Below, in pieces: positions 16,683 to 23,989 of a DNA stretch of 64,000 nt. Source of the DNA: Actinomadura rudentiformis (lineage in GTDB: Bacteria > Actinomycetota > Actinomycetes > Streptosporangiales > Streptosporangiaceae). The translations under genes were made by a program, and so were the position numbers. The notes under the pieces are model-generated. The model was not told where the DNA came from and ran no database searches. It was given only the letters and a program-made list of their open reading frames with translations. The DNA is taken from the NCBI RefSeq assembly GCF_008923185.1, contig NZ_WBMT01000010.1:124001-188000 (forward strand), given 5' to 3'. Position 1 is the stretch's first letter. Every line of letters begins with the position of its first letter.

Positions 16683-16740
16683 CCGGTGAAGCGGTGAACG
16701 GCGGAATGCGGCACGGCCAGCATGAACGGTCACCCTTGGA

Positions 16741-17895
16741 TCAGAGACGTTCCAGGATGGTGACGTTGGCCTGGCCGCCTCCCTCGCACATGGTCTGCAG
16801 GCCGTAGCGACCGCCGGTGCGCTCCAGCTCGTGCAGGAGCGTGGTCATCAGGCGCGCGCCCGTGGCGCCGAGCGGGTGGCCGAGCGCGATCGCGCCGCCG
16901 TTGGGGTTGGTCTTGGCCGGGTCGGCCCCGGTCTCCTTGAGCCAGGCGAGCACGACCGAGGCGAACGCCTCGTTGATCTCGATGGTGTCGATGTCGGCCA
17001 TCGTCATGCCGGTCTTCTTGAACGCGTAGGCCGTGGCCGGGATCGGCGCGGACAACATCCGGATCGGGTCCTCGCCGCGAGCCGAGATGTGGTGGATCCG
17101 CGCGCGCGGCGTGAGGCCGTGGTCGCGCACGGCCTGTTCGGAGGCGATGAGGAGGGCGGCTGCGCCGTCGGAGATCTGGGAGGAGAGCGCCGCGGTGAGC
17201 CGGCCCCCTTCGACCAGGGTCTTCAGCCCCGCCATCTTCTCGCGCGTGGTGTCGCGGCGCGGCCCCTCGTCGGTGGTGACCCCCTCGTACGGGGCGATCT
17301 CGCGTTCGAAACGGCCCTCGTCGATGGCGCGGATCGCGCGCTGGTGCGACTCGTACGCGAACGCCTCCATCTCCTCGCGGGAGATGTCCCAGTCTCGGGC
17401 GATCTGCTCGGCGCCCGCGAACTGCGAGACCTCGCTGTCGCCGTAGCGGCGCACCCATCCCTTGGATCCGGCGAACGGCCCCTTGTCGAACCCGAGCGGC
17501 TCGGCGGCGGTCATCGCGTACGCGATCGGGATCTGCGACATGTTCTGCACGCCGCCCGCGACCACCAGGTCCGAGGTGCCGGACAGCACCGCCTGGGCGG
17601 CGAAGTGCACGGCCTGCTGCGACGAGCCGCACTGGCGGTCGACGGTGACGCCGGGGACCTCCTCGGGCAGCCCGGCCGCCAGCCAGCAGGTCCGGGCGAT
17701 GTCCCCGGCCTGCGGGCCGACGTTGTCGACGCAGCCGAGGACGACGTCCTCGACCGCGGCAGGATCGACGCCGGTGCGCCCCATCAGGGTGGACAGGACG
17801 TGGGCGCCCAGGTCGGCCGGATGCACTCCGGCGAACCCGCCGCCGCGCCGGCCGACCGGCGCGCGGACCGCGTCGACGATGTAGGCCTCGGCCAT
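16741..17895 (-). CDS. fadA6: Thiolase, FadA6-like (steroid C/D-ring pathway)
   Basis: A 384-aa thiolase with the acyl-accepting Cys in DRQCGSSQQA (about 90), the GHPLGATGAR His near 340, and a C-terminal Cys in MCEGGGQAN. It cleaves a 3-ketoacyl-CoA with free CoA. It lies next to a KstR2-like regulator, an IpdF-like SDR and a FadE30-like dehydrogenase in the order seen in the mycobacterial cholesterol cluster (fadA6, kstR2, ipdF, fadE30), which is the reason for the specific name; without that context it would be called a generic acetyl-CoA acyltransferase. The stop lies 58 nt past the convergent ferritin gene. Confidence 0.85.
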   Translation of the reverse strand: MAEAYIVDAVRAPVGRRGGGFAGVHPADLGAHVLSTLMGRTGVDPAAVEDVVLGCVDNVGPQAGDIARTCWLAAGLPEEVPGVTVDRQCGSSQQAVHFAAQAVLSGTSDLVVAGGVQNMSQIPIAYAMTAAEPLGFDKGPFAGSKGWVRRYGDSEVSQFAGAEQIARDWDISREEMEAFAYESHQRAIRAIDEGRFEREIAPYEGVTTDEGPRRDTTREKMAGLKTLVEGGRLTAALSSQISDGAAALLIASEQAVRDHGLTPRARIHHISARGEDPIRMLSAPIPATAYAFKKTGMTMADIDTIEINEAFASVVLAWLKETGADPAKTNPNGGAIALGHPLGATGARLMTTLLHELERTGGRYGLQTMCEGGGQANVTILERL

Positions 17896-17934
17896 GACGT
17901 GTCTCCTAACAGCGAGGGGGACGGCGAAGGTGAC

Positions 17935-18552
17935 TCAGCCCGCCTGGATCCCTTCCAGGACCATGGCGAGGTACTGCTTGGCGATCTCCTCGGCGGACAG
18001 CCGCCCGCCGGCGTGGTACCAGGTCGCCGCGACCCACACGGTGTCGCGGATGAACCGGTAGACCAGGGACCGGTCGAGGTCGGGCCGGAACTCGCCCTCC
18101 TCGATGCCCCGGTCGAGCAGCGCCAACCACATCTCCTCGAACCGCCGGCGCGATTCGAGGAGGTAGTGGAAGCGTTCGCTGGTGGCCAGATGCTTGGACT
18201 CGTTCTGGTAGATGACGACGGCGGGCCGGTGCCGGTCGATCGAGCGGAACGACTCGACGACGAGGGCCTCCAGCGTCTCGCGGGCGCCGAGCCCGGCGGT
18301 GAGGACGCGGTCGTAGGCGGCCCACATCTCGTCGAGGAACGTCGACAGGATCTCGTCGGCCATCGACTCCTTGGAGTCGAAGTGGTAGTAGAGGCTGCCG
18401 CCGAGGATCCCGGCGGCGTCGGCCACCTTCCGGACCGTGGTGGCGCTGTACCCCTGCTCGGCGAACACCTCGGCGGCGGTGGCGAGCAACTCGGCCCGCC
18501 GTTCCGCCCGCGCCGCGGCGGTGCCCTCGGCGTCGCGCCGTCGTGGACTCAT
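17935..18552 (-). CDS. kstR2: TetR-family regulator, KstR2-like
   Basis: A 205-aa TetR repressor: ELLATAAEVFAEQGYSATTVRKVADAAG followed by GSLYYHFDSKESM is the DNA-binding domain, and VIYQNESKHLA and WVAATWYHAGGRLSAEEIA in the ligand domain resemble KstR2. In mycobacteria and rhodococci KstR2 represses genes for degradation of the steroid C and D rings and is released by a HIP-CoA ligand. The gene lies inside the operon it should control, 3 nt after the SDR stop and before the thiolase. A candidate operator precedes the first gene of the operon at 20541-20554. Confidence 0.85.
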   Translation of the reverse strand: MSPRRRDAEGTAAARAERRAELLATAAEVFAEQGYSATTVRKVADAAGILGGSLYYHFDSKESMADEILSTFLDEMWAAYDRVLTAGLGARETLEALVVESFRSIDRHRPAVVIYQNESKHLATSERFHYLLESRRRFEEMWLALLDRGIEEGEFRPDLDRSLVYRFIRDTVWVAATWYHAGGRLSAEEIAKQYLAMVLEGIQAG

Positions 18553-18555
18553 TTC

Positions 18556-19335
18556 CTAGGCTCTCTGAGAGGAGACGGAGACGACCTCGCCCGTCATGTA
18601 GGACGAGTAGTCGCTGGCCAGGAAGACGATAACGTTGGCCACCTCCCAGGGCTCGGCGTAGCGGCCGAAGGCCTCGCGGCGCGTCAGCTCCTCCAGCAGC
18701 TTCTCCGAGGTGACCTTGACCAGGTGCGGATGCATGGCGAGGGACGGCGACACCGCGTTGATCCGCACACCGAGATCGGCGGCCTCCAGCGCGGCGCAGC
18801 GGGTGAGCGCCATGACCCCGGCCTTGGCGGCGGCGTAGTGCGACTGGCCCTTCTGCGCCCGCCACCCGATCACCGACGCGTTGTTGACGATGACGCCGGA
18901 GCCCTGGTCGCGCATGCGGCGGAGGGCGGCGCGAGTGCAGCGCATGGTGCCGTTGAGAGTGATGTCGAGGACGCGGTGCCACTGGTCGTCCTGCATGTCG
19001 ACCAGGTCGGCGGTGCCGCCGAGACCGGCGTTGTTGACCGCCACGTCGATGCGGCCGAAGCGCTCGACGGCGAGCTCGTAGAGCGCCTGGACCTGCTCCT
19101 CCGACGTGACGTCACAGGGCAGCGCGGCGACCCTGTCGGTGCCGAACTCCTTCTCCAGCTCGGCGAGCGACTGCCCGAGCCGCCGTTCGTGCGCGTCGGA
19201 GATCAGGACGCGGGCGCCCTCCTCCAGGCAGCGCCGCGCGGTCGCCCCTCCGATGCCGGCGCCTGCGGCGGCCGTGATGACGACGACGCGGTCCTTGAGG
19301 AGGTCGTGCCCGGGGACGTAGGGGGGCGGTGTCAT
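18556..19335 (-). CDS. ipdF: SDR oxidoreductase, IpdF-like
   Basis: A 259-aa classical SDR with TAAAGAGIGGATA as cofactor loop, VNNAGLGG, a Ser in NASVIGW, a catalytic SHYAAAK and a C-terminal GEVVSVSSQRA, close to the mycobacterial protein found beside fadE30. It should interconvert a hydroxyl and keto group on a HIP-CoA-derived intermediate during steroid C/D-ring catabolism. The ATG at 19335 overlaps the FadE30-like stop (ATGA), showing tight coupling. The pathway role rests on gene order plus similarity; the exact step is inferred. Confidence 0.83.
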   Translation of the reverse strand: MTPPPYVPGHDLLKDRVVVITAAAGAGIGGATARRCLEEGARVLISDAHERRLGQSLAELEKEFGTDRVAALPCDVTSEEQVQALYELAVERFGRIDVAVNNAGLGGTADLVDMQDDQWHRVLDITLNGTMRCTRAALRRMRDQGSGVIVNNASVIGWRAQKGQSHYAAAKAGVMALTRCAALEAADLGVRINAVSPSLAMHPHLVKVTSEKLLEELTRREAFGRYAEPWEVANVIVFLASDYSSYMTGEVVSVSSQRA

Positions 19336-20528
19336 GGGCGTGCCTCCATGATCTTGGACTCGCGCGGCAGGCCGAGGACGCGCTCGGCGATGATGTTGCG
19401 CTGGATCTCGTTCGACCCGGCGTAGATGGTGTCGGAACGCGAGAAGAGGAAGAGCCGCTGCCAGTCGTTCAGGTCGTACGGCTCGCCGTCGGCGACCAGG
19501 CCGGAGGCGCCGAGGACGTCCATGGCCAGCTCGCCGAGATCGCGGTGCCAGGTGGCCCAGACCAGCTTGGAGATCGACGATTCGGGGCCGGGCGCGCCGG
19601 ACGCGATGCCCGCCATCGTGCGCATCGCGTTCAGGCGCATGATCTCCAGGCCCATCCAGGCGCGGGTGAGCCGGTCGCGCAGCAGCGGGTCGTCGATCGC
19701 ACCGGTGCGCCGGGCCAGCTCGATGACGCCCTCCAGTTCGCGGCGGAAGCCGACCTGCTGGCCGAGCGTGGCGACGCCGCGCTCGAAGCCGAGCGTGGCC
19801 ATCGCGATCTTCCAGCCGTCGCCGGGCGCGCCCACGATGTTGCCCGCGTCGGTACGGGCGTTGTCGAAGAACACCTCGTTGAACTCTGAGGTGCCGGTGA
19901 GCTGCACGATGGGCCGGATGTCGACGCCGGTCTGCTTCATCGGAACCAGCAGATAGGACAGGCCGTTGTGGCGCACGGAGCCCGGCTCGGTACGGCACAC
20001 GACGAAGCACCAGTCGGACTCCATCGCCAGCGACGTCCATACCTTCTGGCCGTTGATCCGCCAGCCGGCGTCCTCCAGGATCGCCCGGGTCTGCACGTTG
20101 GCCAGGTCGGAGCCCGCGTTGGGCTCGGAGTAGCCCTGGCACCAGAGTTCCTCGACCGCGACGATCGGCGGGAGGAACCGTGCGCGCTGCTCGTCGGTGC
20201 CGAACGCGATGATCGTCGGCCCGAGGAGGTTCTCGCCGATGTGGCCGACGCGCGCGGGGGCGTCGGCGAGGGCGTACTCCTCGTTGAAGATGACCTGCTG
20301 CTCGACGGTCGCCCCGCGCCCGCCGTACTCCTCGGGCCAGCCCACGCACGTCCAGCCGGCCGCGGCCATGTGCCGCTCCCAGGCGAGCCGTTCCGCGAAC
20401 GCCTCGTGCTCGCGCCCGGGCCCGCCCAGCCCGCGGGCGTGCGCGAACTCGCCCGACAGGTGATGCTCCAGCCAGTCGCGGACCTCGGCCCGGAAAGCCC
20501 GGTCCGCAGGGGTCTCGTTCTGGTTCAC
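19332..20528 (-). CDS. fadE30: Acyl-CoA dehydrogenase, FadE30-like
   Basis: A 398-aa acyl-CoA dehydrogenase, first gene of the steroid operon. FAD-domain landmarks are YSEPNAGSDLANVQT and GQKVWTSLAMESDW; the C-terminus has SDTIYAGSNEIQRNIIAERVLG. At the position of the usual catalytic Glu (IYEGT in many family members) this protein has Ala (IYAGS), so the base must come from elsewhere, as in some steroid and branched-chain members. It should dehydrogenate the propionyl side chain of a HIP-CoA intermediate. The GTG start at 20528 lies only 12 nt from the putative KstR2 operator, implying a very short leader. Confidence 0.83.
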   Translation of the reverse strand: MNQNETPADRAFRAEVRDWLEHHLSGEFAHARGLGGPGREHEAFAERLAWERHMAAAGWTCVGWPEEYGGRGATVEQQVIFNEEYALADAPARVGHIGENLLGPTIIAFGTDEQRARFLPPIVAVEELWCQGYSEPNAGSDLANVQTRAILEDAGWRINGQKVWTSLAMESDWCFVVCRTEPGSVRHNGLSYLLVPMKQTGVDIRPIVQLTGTSEFNEVFFDNARTDAGNIVGAPGDGWKIAMATLGFERGVATLGQQVGFRRELEGVIELARRTGAIDDPLLRDRLTRAWMGLEIMRLNAMRTMAGIASGAPGPESSISKLVWATWHRDLGELAMDVLGASGLVADGEPYDLNDWQRLFLFSRSDTIYAGSNEIQRNIIAERVLGLPRESKIMEARP

Positions 20529-20540
20529 GACCGGAACTCT

Positions 20541-20554
20541 ACCAAACGGTTGTT
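20541..20554 (-). promoter_or_regulatory. Candidate KstR2 operator ACCAAACGGTTGTT
   Basis: A 14-bp near-palindrome just upstream of the first steroid gene. The recalled KstR2 consensus is AnCAAGnnCTTGnT; here the outer bases match and the inner G/C pair is changed to A/G. The flanks extend it to ctaccaaacggttgttag with one mismatch between 7-bp arms. Its position fits repression of the operon by the KstR2-like protein. Confidence 0.6.
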
Positions 20555-20589
20555 AGAAAGAATCAGGCGCCTCCGGGCCTGCCCCGGGA

Positions 20590-22578
20590 TCAGCGGACGC
20601 GCAGCGCGAAGAGCGTCGTGTCGTCGGCGAAGCGGTCGTGCCCCATGCCCTTCAGGATGTCGTCCAGCATCTGGTGCAGCTCGCCGTCATGGCTCGCGGC
20701 GATCCCGGCCAGCATGTCGATCTGGTCGTCCAGGTCGGTGCCGCGCCGTTCGACCAGGCCGTCGGTGTAGAGCACGACCAGGTCGCCGCTGTGAAGCCGG
20801 ACGGTGCTCGTCCGGTACTCCATGCCGGGGAACGCGCCGAGCAGCGGATCGGGCTCGCCACCGGCCTCCAGGAGGCTGGTCCGGCCGTCCCGGACCAGGA
20901 TCGGCGGCGGATGGCCCGCGCCCGCCCAGCACAGCTCGCGGGTCTCGGGATCGAAGTGCCCGATCACGGCCGTTCCCGTGGTGGCCGGGCCCACGTCGTG
21001 CACCAGGTCGTTGAGCCAGCTGAGAAGCCGTCCCGCGTCCTCGCCCGTGTAGGCGAGGCCGAGCAGCCCGTTGCGCATCCGCGCCATGTCGGCGGTGGCC
21101 GCCAGGCCGTGGCCGCTGGCGTCCCCGACGGCGAACATCGAACGGCCGCCAGGCAGCACGCGCGTCACGTACCAGTCACCGCCGATGCGCGCGGTGTTCT
21201 CGGCGGGGATGCTCCGGACGGCGGCGCTCACTCCCGGCGCGCCCGCGAGCACCCGGTCGGGCGGCAGCACCGCGCGGCGCAGAGTCAGCGCCACCTGCCG
21301 CTCGCGGGCCGTCTCGCCCTGCAGCCGGAGCAGGTCACGGCGGGTCTCGGCGAGGACGCCCTCGATGGAACGGCGGCTGGTGACGTCCTGCGTGAGCGCG
21401 CTGATGTTCGTCAGCAAGCCCGAGCGGTCCAGGGTCGGCTCGGCGTAGAGCCACAGGTGCCGGTTCGCGCCGTCCGGCGTGCGGATCCGGAACTCGACCT
21501 GGACAGGCTCGCGCCGGTTGAACAGGACGTGCACGGCCTGCTCGAAGAGGGGCAGGTCCGCAGGCTCGACGATCTTCGGCAGCTCGTCCAGCACGATGGG
21601 GCCCTCGTCCTCGGCGCGCCCGTAGTTGGCGAGCATCTGCGGCGACCAGTCGTGTTCGTCGGTGGCCAGGTTCCACTCGGCGAAGCCGATCTTGGCGAGC
21701 CGTTCCGAGCGGTCCAGGCGGCGGCGGAGCCGTTCCTCCTCGTCGTGGAAGCGCCAGGTCAGGCACACGCCCGTCGGCACACGGACGCAGCGGATGCTCA
21801 GCTGGACGGTGCGCGAGGTGCCGTGGTGCACGGTGGTGTAGTCGAACGGCCCGCGCGCGAACGGCCGTCCCGTCTCCAGGACCTCGACGTAGGCGGGGAA
21901 GAGCCCGTTCAGCCGCGAGCCCGGATCGGTGCGCAGCAGCCGGCGGCCGATCAGGTCCTCCGGGCTCCGGCCGAAGACGTCCTCGGCCACGGCGCCGAAC
22001 GCCGCGTGCAGGAAGTCGACCACATGCCCGTCGACGGCCCGGATCGGGACCAGGAGGCAGGCCGAGCCGAGGGCCGCGTCGAGCACCGCCTGCGCGACCG
22101 GATCCTCGGGCGTGCTCGCCAGCAGCCGGGCGTCGGACGCCGCGTCCGCCTCGGCGTGGCTGGTAGATGGTTCGTCCATCGCGCCCGGTTCGCCGCCGCC
22201 CGATTCGCCGCCGTCCGGTCCACCCGCTGCCGGTCCGCCGCCTGCCGGTCCACCCCCTGCCGCTCCGCCGCCTGCCGCCTGCTCGACCGTCCGGTACGCC
22301 TGGCGCGCGGCCTCCACCGATCTGCGCATCAGCTCGGCGTCCGGCGGCAGATCCGGCACGTCCGCGCCCGCCGGGCTGTGGGCGACGAGCAGCGTCGCCG
22401 CGTCCTCGAGCTCCATGCCGAGGTCCCTGGCGAGCCAGATCAGATGTTGCAGGGCCTCGGCCTCATGGCAGCCCAGCCGGTCGGCCAGCACGACCCGGGC
22501 CTCGGCCACCACCGCCCTGCCCCGCATGGCCGCCCGGAGCTCTCTCAGGTCGGGCATCTTCATCCCGATGGATCCCAT
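20590..22578 (-). CDS. PP2C/SpoIIE-type phosphatase with ANTAR and PAS domains
   Basis: About 662 aa. In order: an ANTAR-like helical region (LRAAMRGRAVVAEARVVLADRLGCHEAEA, about 12-70); a Gly/Pro-rich collagen-like linker (repeats of GGGPAGG, about 105-135); two PAS/sensor domains (about 170-290 and 310-420, the second with WNLATDEHDWSPQM and FRIRTPDG); a short coiled coil; and a PP2C phosphatase (about 450-660) with GGDWYV, GDASGHG, GAGHPPPI, YTDGLVE and FADDTTLF, which supply the metal-binding Asp residues. Such proteins dephosphorylate anti-sigma antagonists in response to a signal. ANTAR normally binds RNA, so linking it to a phosphatase output is noteworthy. No kinase domain or anti-sigma partner is adjacent. 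Confidence 0.88.
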   Translation of the reverse strand: MGSIGMKMPDLRELRAAMRGRAVVAEARVVLADRLGCHEAEALQHLIWLARDLGMELEDAATLLVAHSPAGADVPDLPPDAELMRRSVEAARQAYRTVEQAAGGGAAGGGPAGGGPAAGGPDGGESGGGEPGAMDEPSTSHAEADAASDARLLASTPEDPVAQAVLDAALGSACLLVPIRAVDGHVVDFLHAAFGAVAEDVFGRSPEDLIGRRLLRTDPGSRLNGLFPAYVEVLETGRPFARGPFDYTTVHHGTSRTVQLSIRCVRVPTGVCLTWRFHDEEERLRRRLDRSERLAKIGFAEWNLATDEHDWSPQMLANYGRAEDEGPIVLDELPKIVEPADLPLFEQAVHVLFNRREPVQVEFRIRTPDGANRHLWLYAEPTLDRSGLLTNISALTQDVTSRRSIEGVLAETRRDLLRLQGETARERQVALTLRRAVLPPDRVLAGAPGVSAAVRSIPAENTARIGGDWYVTRVLPGGRSMFAVGDASGHGLAATADMARMRNGLLGLAYTGEDAGRLLSWLNDLVHDVGPATTGTAVIGHFDPETRELCWAGAGHPPPILVRDGRTSLLEAGGEPDPLLGAFPGMEYRTSTVRLHSGDLVVLYTDGLVERRGTDLDDQIDMLAGIAASHDGELHQMLDDILKGMGHDRFADDTTLFALRVR

Positions 22579-22705
22579 CCTCAGGCACGCTCCAGCAAAG
22601 TCCGCATCCCCGAAATATAGGACCGTTCCGCGGCGGCCTCGTCCGAGCGCACCCAAAGGGCTGAACTATCGAGCAAGTCATGGCATCGCCCGATTAAAGG
22701 TCAGG

Positions 22706-23989
22706 TCACGCATCACCCTCCGGAGTCAAAGAGAGCGGCTTGGATTCCACTCCCACGGCCGTTCCGGGCAATGCGGCCGGAAATTCGCCGTCGAACCGGC
22801 CCCTTGTTCCGGCTTGCACTGGAAGAGCGGATGTGTCTCGGTGGAGCAGGCAGAACAGCCGTTCCCACCGATCGAGCACCGCGTCCGGGCGGAGGCGCAG
22901 GACCGAGACGCGGGCCTGGGCGCCCATCGTGCGGCGCAGCGCGGGATCCTCCATCAGCGTGCCGAGCGCCGCCGCGAAGGCCGCCGTGTCCCCCGGGCCC
23001 ACCAGCGTGCCCTCCAGGCCGTCGGTGATCAGCTCGCGGACGCCCGGGGCGCAGTCGAAGGCGACCGTGGGCAGGCCGTACGCCATGGCCTCCAGCACCG
23101 ACATCGGGAACCCCTCGTCCCGGGACGGCAGCGCGAAGATCGATGACCCGGTGAGCGCCGCCTCGACGTCGCAGGTCACGCCCCTGAACTCGACCGAGCC
23201 GGCTATCCCTGCGTTCTCGGCCTGTTCCCGCAGTTCGGCCTCCTGCCCGCCGCTCCCGTACAGGTGCAGGCGCCATCCGGGATGCCGGGGCGCGACCTCC
23301 TGCCACGCCTCCAGCATCATGTCCAGGCCCTTCTCGTAGGAGAGCCGTCCGACGCAGGTCACGACGGGCTCGTCGAGCGTGGGGAACCGGCTGGGCGACA
23401 CGTGCAGCGGGTTCGGCATGTGGTCGGCGTTGGTCATGCCGTCCCTGGCCCAGGCGTCGGCGTCCTCGGGAGTGAGGGTGAGCATCCGGTCGACGCCGGC
23501 GTAGTGTTCCTTGACCCGCGCGTACCGGGACGAGCGCCGGGTCGCCGCGTACGACTCGTGGCTCATTCCGATGACCTTCAGATCTCGGGTGTCGGCGCGC
23601 GCGACCCATTCCATCGCCCAGATCTGAGCGGAGATCACCACGGCCCCCGGGCGGGCGGCGGCGAACAGTTCCGAAAGCCGGTCGGCTCCTCTCCGCATTT
23701 CCCTGGTGCGCCATAGGTCGCGCGTGTATGCGGCGACGTTGAGACGTTGAGACGGCCTCCGCGGGCGCCATTTCAGGACGGGCGGGCGCCATTCGTCGTA
23801 AAGGACGATCACGCGGTACGAGTCGTCCCGGCCGTGGTCGTGCGGCTCCGGCGCATGGGTGATGCCGACGAGGGTGACGGAGTGCCCCCGGGCCGACAGC
23901 AGGCGCGCCAGATGGTGCGCCCACCGCTGGAGTCCGCCCATCGCGTCGGTGTTGTTGCAGACGATGATCACGTCACGCGGCTCGGCCAC
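22706..23989 (-). CDS. Glycosyltransferase, GT4 family
   Basis: A 427-aa GT-B fold enzyme: an N-terminal acceptor domain (DVIIVCNNTDAMGGLQRWAHHLA) and a C-terminal donor domain with VVTCVGRLSYEKGLDMMLEAW and the EX7E-type region FALPSRDEGFPMSVLEAMAYGLP. It transfers a sugar from a nucleotide donor to an envelope glycan or wall polymer. The GTG at 23989 is preferred because aagggag lies 5 nt before it; upstream ATGs would begin inside the repeat-coding tail of the preceding gene. The first 17 nt overlap the upstream glycosyl/glycerophosphotransferase gene, so the two are coupled and probably build the same polymer. Confidence 0.88.
   Translation of the reverse strand: MAEPRDVIIVCNNTDAMGGLQRWAHHLARLLSARGHSVTLVGITHAPEPHDHGRDDSYRVIVLYDEWRPPVLKWRPRRPSQRLNVAAYTRDLWRTREMRRGADRLSELFAAARPGAVVISAQIWAMEWVARADTRDLKVIGMSHESYAATRRSSRYARVKEHYAGVDRMLTLTPEDADAWARDGMTNADHMPNPLHVSPSRFPTLDEPVVTCVGRLSYEKGLDMMLEAWQEVAPRHPGWRLHLYGSGGQEAELREQAENAGIAGSVEFRGVTCDVEAALTGSSIFALPSRDEGFPMSVLEAMAYGLPTVAFDCAPGVRELITDGLEGTLVGPGDTAAFAAALGTLMEDPALRRTMGAQARVSVLRLRPDAVLDRWERLFCLLHRDTSALPVQAGTRGRFDGEFPAALPGTAVGVESKPLSLTPEGDA

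Noticed and set aside
16831..19425. 864-codon open frame on the plus strand opposite the steroid operon
   Set aside because: Shadow of high-GC codon bias: it runs antisense across four well-supported genes and its translation is low-complexity Arg/Gly/Asp/His with no motifs.
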